Positions 25,038 to 31,878 of a stretch of 64,000 bases of DNA are shown piece after piece. The notes under the pieces are model-generated. The model searched no databases, was not told the origin of the DNA, and was given only the letters and a program-made list of their open reading frames with translations. Source of the stretch: Ga0077536 sp035325705 (GTDB taxonomy: Bacteria > Pseudomonadota > Gammaproteobacteria > Ga0077536); contig DAOKZI010000007.1 in assembly GCA_035325705.1 (NCBI GenBank), positions 1 to 64,000 on the forward strand, given 5' to 3'. Both the position numbers and the translations under genes were made by a program. How positions within the stretch are numbered: position 1 is the first letter of the stretch; every line of letters starts with the position of its first letter.

Positions 25038-25673
25038 TTACTTGCCAGGCTCCGCCGACACGCCGGCCGCGGGATGGTGATGCAGGCGTTCACGCAGTCC
25101 GACGATCATGCCGGCCGTCGCGCCCCAGATGCGATAGCGACCGAACCAGATTTCCGCATAGGCGCGGCGCGCGCCTTCGACCTCGTACTCCCGCGTCTCC
25201 CAAGTGCCGGTCTCGAACAGGAACTCGCAGGGCACGTGGAAGACCTCTTCGACCTCGTCGCGCGCCAGACGGTATTCGTAATGCGAGGGAATGAGGCCGA
25301 GCACCGGCACGACGCTGTAGCCCGTGCCCGTCATATAGGGCGGCAGCGTGCCGAGCACCTCGACGGTGCCCGGCTCGATGCCGACTTCTTCCCAGGCCTC
25401 GCGCAGCGCGGTCGCCGCGACGTCGGTGTCCGTCGCGTCGACGCGCCCCCCCGGAAAGCTGATCTGGCCGGGATGGCTGCGCAGCGCGCTGTGGCGTACG
25501 GTCAGCAGGATTTCCGCGCGCTCCTCGCAGGTGATGGGGACCAGCACGGCGGCCGGCACGGGCCGCGACGCCGGACGCGCCGCATGCAGCAGTGGATGCG
25601 GCCCGACCGGCTCGGCGATTTCGCGCAGGACCCGTGCGAGGTCTCGTCGCGAGCTTGCGGGATCCCGGCTCAT
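25038..25673 (-). CDS. NUDIX hydrolase, CoA pyrophosphatase-like
   Basis: A cytosolic 211-residue hydrolase with the NUDIX box GGRVDATDTDVAATALREAW...EEVGI. The upstream pattern RHSALRSHPGQISFPGG is the signature of the NudL/CoA-ase group, which cleaves CoA and its esters into phosphopantetheine and ADP. The upstream part of the open frame is antisense-like noise. The start at 25673 overlaps the TGA of the preceding gene (ATGA), showing that the two are co-translated. Confidence 0.92.
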   Translation of the reverse strand: MSRDPASSRRDLARVLREIAEPVGPHPLLHAARPASRPVPAAVLVPITCEERAEILLTVRHSALRSHPGQISFPGGRVDATDTDVAATALREAWEEVGIEPGTVEVLGTLPPYMTGTGYSVVPVLGLIPSHYEYRLARDEVEEVFHVPCEFLFETGTWETREYEVEGARRAYAEIWFGRYRIWGATAGMIVGLRERLHHHPAAGVSAEPGK

Positions 25674-26083
25674 CGACCCGCCGGCGCGGCCCGGCCCCAG
25701 GCCCCGCCGCCATCGGACTTGCGCCGCGCGCTCGCCTCGAGCAGGGCCTGGATGCCGCGTTCGTAGCTGTCCATCGGATTCTTCGCGCAGTGCGCGGCCA
25801 GCGCGGCGAGATTGTCCTTCAGCGTGTTGCTGCCGGTGGCCGTGTAGACGTCTTTCGCCATGGCGTTGTACGCCGTGAGATAGCCGGCGAGATAGGCCTT
25901 GAAGGCGGCGATCTCGTCTGCGGCATAGGCCTGATCGAACTGGTGGCAGGACGCCTGGCCCACGCCCCACACGGCGTAATTGCCTTCGGCGTCGATGGCG
26001 GCGGCGGTGGCGCTGGCAGCGAGCAGCGCCCCGGCCACGACGCGACGGACGAGCGCTGAGCGCCGGGATAGGAAATGCTTCAT
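25670..26083 (-). CDS. Small secreted protein, HdeA/Rap1a-like cysteine pattern
   Basis: A 137-residue protein with a signal peptide (RRVVAGALLAASATAAA). The mature part is mostly helical and has one cysteine near each end (ASCHQFDQA and AAHCAKNP), which could form a disulfide. The order Cys, YLAGYLTAYN, then Cys and a C-terminal GIQALLEA helix recalls HdeA-like and Rap1a/Tai-like small periplasmic proteins. I could not confirm a family. It overlaps the NUDIX gene by four bases. The link between a periplasmic protein and CoA turnover is unexplained. Confidence 0.75.
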   Translation of the reverse strand: MKHFLSRRSALVRRVVAGALLAASATAAAIDAEGNYAVWGVGQASCHQFDQAYAADEIAAFKAYLAGYLTAYNAMAKDVYTATGSNTLKDNLAALAAHCAKNPMDSYERGIQALLEASARRKSDGGGAWGRAAPAGR

Positions 26084-26131
26084 CGAGACCTCGCTGGCTT
26101 CCTCGGATGCGCGCCCGCGCGCGCGGTTCGT

Positions 26132-26716
26132 TCAATGCGTCGCGAAGCCGAGCAGCCGCGCCTTGGATTTGAACTGCGTGCGCAGGAAATCCATTTGATC
26201 GGACAGGATGCGACGATTCGACAGCGCCAGGAACTCCGCCCAGTTCGGGACATAGGGCACGGCGAGCAGCGGCATGTGCGCCTGCTCGGGCCGGCGCCCG
26301 CCCTTGCGCGTGTTGCAGCTCTTGCAGGCGGCGACCACGTTCGACCATACGTCGCGGCCGCCGCGCGACAGCGGCTCGACGTGATCGCGCGTCAACTGAT
26401 GCTCGGTGCACTGCGTACCGCAGTACATGCAGATGAAGCCGTCGCGCCGGAACAGCTCGTGATTGTTCAGCGGCGGCGTAGTGCGCTGGACCAGCAGGCG
26501 CTGGCCGGAGCGCTTCACGGCCACGATGCTGTGCACGACGATGCGCGAGCGCAAGCCGGTCTCACGCGCGATGCCGCCGCGGATCTCGAACTCGTGATCG
26601 CCCGTGGTCCAGGCGACGAGGCCGCGACTGTACAGCGACACCGCGTCCTGCCACGGCATCCAGCGCACCGGCGCGCCGGTGATGTCGAGGCGAAGTATCA
26701 GGGGCACGGCGGCCAT
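26132..26716 (-). CDS. HNH endonuclease domain protein
   Basis: A 194-residue protein with a single HNH nuclease domain: FICMYCGTQCTEHQLTRDH, then PLSRGGRDVWSNVVAACKSC and NTRKGG. The two CxxC pairs hold the structural zinc, and the DHV...N...H-type core is present. The N-terminal 80 residues (LYSRGLVAWTTGDHEFEIRG) match the standalone HNH proteins found singly in many proteobacterial chromosomes, whose role is not established. No toxin, restriction or phage genes are adjacent. It is divergent from mazG. Confidence 0.9.
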   Translation of the reverse strand: MAAVPLILRLDITGAPVRWMPWQDAVSLYSRGLVAWTTGDHEFEIRGGIARETGLRSRIVVHSIVAVKRSGQRLLVQRTTPPLNNHELFRRDGFICMYCGTQCTEHQLTRDHVEPLSRGGRDVWSNVVAACKSCNTRKGGRRPEQAHMPLLAVPYVPNWAEFLALSNRRILSDQMDFLRTQFKSKARLLGFATH

Positions 26717-26850
26717 GGCTAATCGAGCGCCCGAAGTTGACGGAAAGGAAGCAACTGCACCGGATTTTCACCACAATGGCAACGGGCGATCAAGCGGCTC
26801 CGACCGGTGCCGCCGTACCAAAGTTCGCTCCTCGCGTTTACAGTCGTGCC

Positions 26851-27633
26851 ATGACCTCCGCGCTCGAAGACCTGCTCGCGCTGATGCGTCGCTTGCGCGA
26901 TCCCGAACGCGGCTGTCCCTGGGATCGCGCGCAGACGCCGGCGAGCCTCGTGCGCCATACCCTGGAGGAAGCCTATGAGGTCGCCGACTGCATCGAGCGC
27001 GAGGACTGGCGCGCGCTGCCGGGGGAGCTCGGCGATCTGCTGTTCCAGGTCGTGTTCTATGCGCAGATCGGCGCCGAGGAGGGTCGTTACGATTTCGAGG
27101 CCGTCTGCCGCGGCCTCGTCGACAAGCTGACGCGGCGCCATCCGCACGTGTTCGGTGACGAGCCGCGCGGCGACGCCGCCGCGCAGTCCCGGCGCTGGGA
27201 GGAGATCAAGGCGGCGGAACGCGCGCAGGGCGCGCGGGCCTCGGCCGTGGACGATCTGCCGCGCGCGCTGCCGGCGCTGTCCCGTGCGAGCAAGCTGCAG
27301 CAGCGCGCGGCGCGCGTCGGCTTCGACTGGCCGTCGCTGCCGCCGGTAGTGGAAAAATTGCGCGAAGAGACGGCAGAACTGGACGCTGCCCTCGCCGCCG
27401 GTGACAGGGCGGCAGTGGCGCACGAGCTCGGCGATCTGCTCTTCACCTGCGTGAATCTCGCGCGCCATCTCGGCCTCGATGCCGAATCGACGCTGCGCGC
27501 CGCGAACGCCCGCTTCGAGCGCCGCTTCCGCGCGCTGGAGACGCGGGCCGTGGCGGCAGGACACGCCCCGGATCGGCTCGATGCCGCGGCGCTGGACGCG
27601 CTGTGGCAGGCGATCAAGGCCGAGGAGCGCTGA
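26851..27633 (+). CDS. mazG: MazG, nucleoside triphosphate pyrophosphohydrolase
   Basis: A 260-residue enzyme (Escherichia coli MazG is 263) that hydrolyses NTPs and dNTPs, limiting stress alarmone and damaged-nucleotide levels. Both MazG repeats are present: CPWDRAQTPASLVRHTLEEA with ELGDLLFQVVFYA, and EKLREETAELDAAL with ELGDLLFTCVNLAR. The EExxE and ExxD metal ligands are conserved in both. The start is the ATG before TSALEDLL. An in-frame extension upstream has no conservation. Confidence 0.94.
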   Translation: MTSALEDLLALMRRLRDPERGCPWDRAQTPASLVRHTLEEAYEVADCIEREDWRALPGELGDLLFQVVFYAQIGAEEGRYDFEAVCRGLVDKLTRRHPHVFGDEPRGDAAAQSRRWEEIKAAERAQGARASAVDDLPRALPALSRASKLQQRAARVGFDWPSLPPVVEKLREETAELDAALAAGDRAAVAHELGDLLFTCVNLARHLGLDAESTLRAANARFERRFRALETRAVAAGHAPDRLDAAALDALWQAIKAEER

Positions 27634-27670
27634 GGGCCGAACGAAATTCGCTCGGGGCTTGCCCAAAAAA

Positions 27671-27690
27671 ACGGGTGCCGCAGCACCCGT
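27671..27690 (-). terminator. Intrinsic terminator downstream of ispA
   Basis: ACGGGTGC and GCACCCGT form a perfect stem with loop CGCA. On the minus strand it is followed by a run of T, so it ends transcripts from xseB-ispA. Lacking a T-run on the plus side, it is a weaker stop for mazG. The gap 27634-27865 holds no other recognised gene. Confidence 0.82.
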
Positions 27691-27843
27691 AATGGACCAA
27701 AGGGAGGAGGCAAGGACGCGCCTACGCGCCTTGCTGCTCAATGTGCTGCACGAGATGTGCCAAGCACCGTGCTTCATCGAATCAATGGGTTGGCGGACGG
27801 CGCTCCGGCGCGTGCCGGCAAGGCGACGGCGATTCCGACGAGG

Positions 27844-27863
27844 CGCGCCGGAATTCCGGCGCG
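27844..27863. other. 20-base perfect palindrome after ispA
   Basis: CGCGCCGGAATTCCGGCGCG is an exact palindrome two bases past the ispA stop. It could form a hairpin with a tight turn on the transcript or be a protein-binding site. No T-run follows. Confidence 0.5.
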
Positions 27864-27865
27864 GT

Positions 27866-28756
27866 CTAGCGATCGCGGCCGACGATGTAGCGGGCGAGCT
27901 GGCGCAGACTTTCGGCCCCGGCGCCGAGGCCGGCCAGCGAGGCGACGGCCTCGTCACAGAGGCGGCGCGCGGTCGCCTTGGCTTGCGCCATGCCGAGCAG
28001 ATTCGGATAAGTCGGCTTGTCGCGATCGACATCCGAACCCTGCCGCTTGCCGATGACCTCGGTCGCGCCCTCGACGTCGAGGATGTCATCGTGGACCTGG
28101 AAGGCGAGGCCGATGCTGCGCGCGTACACGTCGAGCGCGCGCGCGGACTCGGCGTCGGTGCCGCCCGCGGCCATGAAGCCGAGCTGCACGCTCGCGCGGA
28201 TCAGCGCACCGGTCTTGTGCAGATGCATGTTTTCGAGCTCGGCCAGCGAGATCTTCTGGCCGACCGCCGCGAGATCGATCGCTTGTCCGCCGGCCATGCC
28301 GAGCGAGCCGCTCGCGTCCGCGAGCAGCGCGATCATTTCGAGGCGGCGCTCGGCCGGCACGGCGAGTCGCGCGTCGTGTGCGAGCGCGCGAAAGGCCAGC
28401 GCCTGCAGCGCATCGCCGGCGAGGATCGCCGTGGCTTCGTCGTAGGCGCGGTGGCAGGTCGGGCGGCCGCGGCGCAGGTCGTCGTCGTCCATCGCCGGCA
28501 GATCGTCGTGGACCAGCGAGTACGCATGGATGAATTCGACCGCGGCCGCGCTGCTGTCGAGTCGATCGAGATCCGCGTCCAGCGCTTCGCCCGTCGCGTA
28601 TACCAGCACCGGCCGCACGCGCTTGCCGGGCCCGAGCACCGCGTAGCGCATCGCTTCGTGCAGCCGGGCGGGTTCGCGATCGGGGGCCGGCAGCCAGCGA
28701 TCCAGCGCGCGTTCGGCGCGAGCCTGGTGCGCCTTCAAATGTGCTTCAAAGTTCAT
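27866..28756 (-). CDS. ispA: IspA, farnesyl diphosphate synthase
   Basis: A 296-residue cytosolic prenyltransferase making farnesyl diphosphate for undecaprenyl, quinone and other isoprenoids. The first Asp-rich motif is DDLPAMDDDDLRRG near residue 85 and the second is DDILD near residue 225. Substrate-binding GPGKRVRP and the KTGAL element are in place. Start MNFEAHL chosen, since the longer frame lies inside xseB. It overlaps xseB by 11 bases. The dxs gene that often completes this operon is not here: the next gene is the convergent mazG. Confidence 0.95.
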   Translation of the reverse strand: MNFEAHLKAHQARAERALDRWLPAPDREPARLHEAMRYAVLGPGKRVRPVLVYATGEALDADLDRLDSSAAAVEFIHAYSLVHDDLPAMDDDDLRRGRPTCHRAYDEATAILAGDALQALAFRALAHDARLAVPAERRLEMIALLADASGSLGMAGGQAIDLAAVGQKISLAELENMHLHKTGALIRASVQLGFMAAGGTDAESARALDVYARSIGLAFQVHDDILDVEGATEVIGKRQGSDVDRDKPTYPNLLGMAQAKATARRLCDEAVASLAGLGAGAESLRQLARYIVGRDR

Positions 28757-29024
28757 CCTCGTCCGGATCCTCGCCGCCTTGCTCGTTCTCGTCGTCGCCG
28801 GCCGCCAGAGGCTCGAGCGTCTCACCGCCCGGCCCGGCGCTGAGCCGCTGCACCTTCTGCTCCGCCTCGCGCAGGGCCTGCTGGCAGGCCCGGGCCAGTG
28901 CGATCCCGCGCTCGAAGGTCCCCAGCGCCTCCTCCAGCGGCAGATCGCCGCGCTCCATGCGCGCGACGAGCTGCTCGAGCTCGGCGAGATCGGCTTCGAA
29001 ATTCGAGGTAGGGCGTTTCTTCAC
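28746..29024 (-). CDS. xseB: XseB, exodeoxyribonuclease VII small subunit
   Basis: A 92-residue helical subunit of the single-strand-specific nuclease ExoVII, partner of XseA (not in the window). The core reads FEADLAELEQLVARMERGDL, then LEEALGTFERGIAL and a coiled C-terminal part (AEQKVQRL). A long acidic tail (GDDENEQGGEDPDEDEL) ends it. It is the first gene of the xseB-ispA pair. Confidence 0.94.
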   Translation of the reverse strand: MKKRPTSNFEADLAELEQLVARMERGDLPLEEALGTFERGIALARACQQALREAEQKVQRLSAGPGGETLEPLAAGDDENEQGGEDPDEDEL

Positions 29025-29130
29025 GGGTCGGTATCGGCGCGGCGGCGCGGCGGCACTCTACAGACGGGGCGCAGGCGGAGCAATGCACGCGGCCGGCCCG
29101 GCGCGCGCCGGCTTGCTTTCGTCGAAACCG

Positions 29131-29167
29131 ATGACATAGAGTGCAAGGGCCTTTAGACTAAGTCTAA
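29131..29167 (+). promoter_or_regulatory. Rubrerythrin promoter with Fur/PerR-like operator
   Basis: ATGACA (29131-29136) and TAGACT (29154-29159) stand 17 bases apart as a near-consensus sigma-70 promoter. Over the -10 lies TTAGACT-A-AGTCTAA (29153-29167), a perfect 7-1-7 inverted repeat. This is the architecture of Fur-family boxes, and it matches the PerR box TTATAAT-N-ATTATAA at 10 of 14 arm positions. Position over the -10 suggests repression. The predicted leader is about 143 bases long. Confidence 0.6.
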
Positions 29168-29309
29168 GCTTCCGGGCCAGGGACTGGTAAGCGAACCGCA
29201 GAGTCCGCGCCGACGCCGAGTCCCGCGGCGCGCAAGGCCGAACGAAGGGCTGAGAAAACAGGGATCCGGTCCCGGCCGATCCCAATAGCATCGACCTAGG
29301 AGGATCATC

Positions 29310-29729
29310 ATGCCGTCACTGAAGGGCACCCGCACTGAAGAAAACCTGAAGGCCGCGTTCGCCGGCGAATCGCAGGCCAATCGCCGCTATCTGTACTTCG
29401 CGCAGAAGGCGGACGTCGAAGGCTACAACGACATCTCGGCGGTGTTCCGCTCGACCGCCGAAGGCGAGACCGGTCACGCTCACGGGCATCTGGAGTATCT
29501 CGAGCAGGTCGGCGATCCCGCCACCGGCGAGCCGATCGGCACGACTTCGCTGAACCTCAAGGCCGCGATCGCGGGCGAGACGCACGAGTACACGGACATG
29601 TATCCCGGCATGGCCAAGGCGGCGCGCGAGGAAGGTTTCACCGAAATCGCTGACTGGTTCGAAACGCTGGCGAAAGCCGAGCGCTCGCACGCAAACCGCT
29701 TCCAGAAGGCCCTCGATTCGATGAATTGA
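29310..29729 (+). CDS. Rubrerythrin-family diiron protein without rubredoxin domain
   Basis: A 139-residue ferritin-like protein. The two diiron motifs are visible: AAFAGESQANRRYLYFAQKA with EGETGHAHGHLEYL, and AAIAGETHEYTDMYPG with ETLAKAERSHANRF. Rubrerythrins reduce hydrogen peroxide at a diiron site in the cytosol. The usual C-terminal rubredoxin domain is missing, so electrons must come from another protein. AGGAGG precedes the ATG. It is the first gene of a probable module with the downstream Fe-S protein and DUF3501 gene. Confidence 0.93.
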   Translation: MPSLKGTRTEENLKAAFAGESQANRRYLYFAQKADVEGYNDISAVFRSTAEGETGHAHGHLEYLEQVGDPATGEPIGTTSLNLKAAIAGETHEYTDMYPGMAKAAREEGFTEIADWFETLAKAERSHANRFQKALDSMN

Positions 29730-29751
29730 GGCGCCGCGGACCGCGGTAGGC

Positions 29752-29786
29752 CGACGAAGCCGGGCTCGCCCGGCTTCGTCGCTTTT
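29752..29786 (+). terminator. Strong hairpin between rubrerythrin and Fe-S genes
   Basis: CGACGAAGCCGGGC pairs with GCCCGGCTTCGTCG (14 bases, loop TC) and is followed by CTTTT. It resembles an intrinsic terminator with a short U-tract. It could let most transcripts stop after rubrerythrin, giving the diiron protein in excess over the two downstream products. Confidence 0.75.
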
Positions 29787-29852
29787 GAGATCGTGCGACT
29801 CTGCACGAATCCGGGACGGACTCGTTCGGAGCTTTCTTGAGGAGATGGGCCG

Positions 29853-31178
29853 ATGGCGAGAGAAGGCAGTCTGGAAGCGCCCACGCGACACCCGCTCGAC
29901 TGGCGCTCGGAGTCGTTCTACGACAAGGCCGCGCTGTTCGCGGAGCTCGAGCGCGTCTATGACATCTGTCACGGCTGCCGGCGCTGCGTCAGCCTGTGCA
30001 ATTCGTTTCCGACCCTGTTCGATCTCGTCGACGAATCGCCGACGATGGAAGTCGACGGCGTGCAGCAGGCGGACTACTGGAAGGTCGTCGACCAGTGCTA
30101 TCTCTGCGATCTCTGCTACTTGACCAAGTGCCCGTACGTGCCGCCGCACGAGTGGAACGTCGATTTCCCGCATCTGATGCTGCGCGCGAAAGCGGTGAAG
30201 TTTCGCGACGGCGATCTGCCGCTGCGCGACAAGGTGCTGACGTCCACCGACGTGGTCGGGCGGATTGCGACGATTCCCGTCGTCGCGCAGACCGTCAACG
30301 CGGTGAACCGGGCGAAGCCGGCGCGGGCGCTGCTCCAGAAGTACTTCGGCGTGCATGCCGAGGCGCCGCTGCCGAGCTTCACGAGCCGCACCGCGCGTAA
30401 ACGCCTCGCCGATCTGCCGGGCCCTTCCGGCACCGCGCTGCCGACGCCGGAGACCACGGGCAAGGTCGCGATCTTCCTCACCTGCTACGGCAACCGGAAC
30501 GCACCGCAGGTGGTCGAGGATCTCGTCGCCGTCCTGCGCCACAATGACATCGAGGTCCGGATCTCCGGTGCGGAAGTCTGCTGCGGCATGCCGAAGCTCG
30601 AGCTCGGCGATCTCGACACCGTCGCGCGCCACAAGGATCGCAACGTCGGCCAGCTCCTGCCGCTGGTCGAGCAGGGCTACGATCTGATCGCGGCGATTCC
30701 GAGCTGCGTGCTGATGTTCAAGCAGGAGCTGCCGCTGATGTTCCCGGAGGACGGCGCGGTCCAGCGCCTCCGCAAGGCTTTCTTCGATCCTTTCGAGTAC
30801 CTGATGCACCGGCATCGCGCCGGTCTGTTCAAGACCGACTTCGCGCAGGGCCTGGGCAGCATCGCGCACCACGTGCCCTGCCATCAGCGCGTGCAGAACA
30901 TCGGCTTGAAGACCAAGGACGTACTGGAGCTCGTACCGGGCACCAAGGTCACTTCGATCGAGCGCTGCTCGGGCCACGACGGCACCTATGCGGTGAAGGC
31001 CGAGAACTATGCGTACGCGAAGAAGATCTGCGCGCCGGTCGTCGGCCGGATCACCGAGGGCAGCTACGATCACTATCTCAGCGACTGCCCGATGGCGGGC
31101 GAGCTTATCGAACAGGGCGTCGCGAAGCAGGAAGCGACTTCGGCATTCTCCCTGCTCCGGCAGGCTTACGGGATCTGA
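29853..31178 (+). CDS. CCG-domain Fe-S oxidoreductase (GlpC/HdrD-like)
   Basis: A 441-residue iron-sulfur protein. Two 4Fe-4S-type motifs occur in the N-terminal third: CHGCRRCVSLC at residues 39-49 and CYLCDLCYLTKCP from residue 82. The C-terminal half has two cysteine-rich units of the CCG type: EVCCGMP at 243-244 and a variant ERCSGHDG at 372, where CSG replaces CCG. This is the layout of GlpC and heterodisulfide reductase subunit D. No membrane segment is visible. A partner of rubrerythrin, most simply an electron donor, is my inference from gene order. GAGGAGATGGG precedes the ATG, and DUF3501 begins two bases after the stop. Confidence 0.9.
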   Translation: MAREGSLEAPTRHPLDWRSESFYDKAALFAELERVYDICHGCRRCVSLCNSFPTLFDLVDESPTMEVDGVQQADYWKVVDQCYLCDLCYLTKCPYVPPHEWNVDFPHLMLRAKAVKFRDGDLPLRDKVLTSTDVVGRIATIPVVAQTVNAVNRAKPARALLQKYFGVHAEAPLPSFTSRTARKRLADLPGPSGTALPTPETTGKVAIFLTCYGNRNAPQVVEDLVAVLRHNDIEVRISGAEVCCGMPKLELGDLDTVARHKDRNVGQLLPLVEQGYDLIAAIPSCVLMFKQELPLMFPEDGAVQRLRKAFFDPFEYLMHRHRAGLFKTDFAQGLGSIAHHVPCHQRVQNIGLKTKDVLELVPGTKVTSIERCSGHDGTYAVKAENYAYAKKICAPVVGRITEGSYDHYLSDCPMAGELIEQGVAKQEATSAFSLLRQAYGI

Positions 31179-31180
31179 AC

Positions 31181-31783
31181 ATGGCAAGCGCACCGACTCT
31201 CACGCGCGACGATCTGATGTCGCTCGAAACCTATCACCGCGAACGGCCGGCCTTCCGCGAACGCGTGCTAAGGCACAAGACGATGCGCCAGGTCTGTCTC
31301 GGCGCGCATGCGACGCTGTACTACGAGGATCGACTGACGATCCAGTATCAGGTCCAGGAGATGCTGCGCGTCGAACGCATCTTCGAGGCCGAGGCCGTGC
31401 AGGCGGAGCTCGAAGCCTACGTGCCCCTGATCCCGGACGGCGACAACTGGAAGGCGACGTTCATGATCGAATACACCGACCCGCAAGAGCGCAAGGCCGC
31501 GCTGGAGCGGCTCGTCGGCATCGAGCATGCGCTGTGGATGCAGGTCGGCGGGCACGCCCGCGTGACGGGGATCGCCGACGAGGACATGGAGCGTACGAAA
31601 GAAGCGAAGACCTCCGCGGTGCATTTCCTGCGCTTCCAGCTCACGCCGGCGATGGTCGCGGCCGCGCGCGCCGGCGCGCCGATTTCGATCGGCGTGGCGC
31701 ATCCGCTCTATACCTACAGCGTCGATCCCGTGTCCGAAGCCGTGCGCGCGTCGCTCGCCGCCGATCTCGTCGATCCCGCTTGA
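31181..31783 (+). CDS. DUF3501 protein
   Basis: A 200-residue cytosolic protein of unknown function. The family core LGAHATLYYEDRLTIQYQVQ is followed by EMLRVERIFE and a mixed alpha/beta C-terminal part (SIGVAHPLYTYSVDPVSEAV). No catalytic motif is evident. The two-base gap to the Fe-S gene indicates co-translation. In other genomes DUF3501 proteins, as far as I know, accompany the same type of Fe-S protein and rubrerythrin, which supports one pathway. Confidence 0.9.
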   Translation: MASAPTLTRDDLMSLETYHRERPAFRERVLRHKTMRQVCLGAHATLYYEDRLTIQYQVQEMLRVERIFEAEAVQAELEAYVPLIPDGDNWKATFMIEYTDPQERKAALERLVGIEHALWMQVGGHARVTGIADEDMERTKEAKTSAVHFLRFQLTPAMVAAARAGAPISIGVAHPLYTYSVDPVSEAVRASLAADLVDPA

Positions 31784-31825
31784 CCGCACGCGGTCCTTGA
31801 CGGACCATCCGCGCGCATTTCGCCC

Positions 31826-31849
31826 GCAGCGGCCGAACGCGGCCGCTGC
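31826..31849 (+). terminator. Hairpin ending the rubrerythrin module
   Basis: GCAGCGGCCG and CGGCCGCTGC pair across an AACG loop between DUF3501 and parE, followed by CTTCCATTC. The U-tract is poor, so termination efficiency is uncertain. Confidence 0.55.
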
Positions 31850-31878
31850 CTTCCATTCACGATTGCCAGGAGCGACGG

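Noticed and set aside
26132..27633. HNH endonuclease next to mazG as a defence island or toxin-antitoxin pair
   Set aside because: The MazG is the full-length housekeeping form, the genes are divergent, there is no mazEF, and single HNH genes are common in proteobacterial chromosomes.
29310..29729. Bacterioferritin or Dps
   Set aside because: The residue pattern (two ExxxxxxY-type helix pairs with ETGHAH and ERSH) and the length fit rubrerythrin, and no haem or Dps signature is seen.
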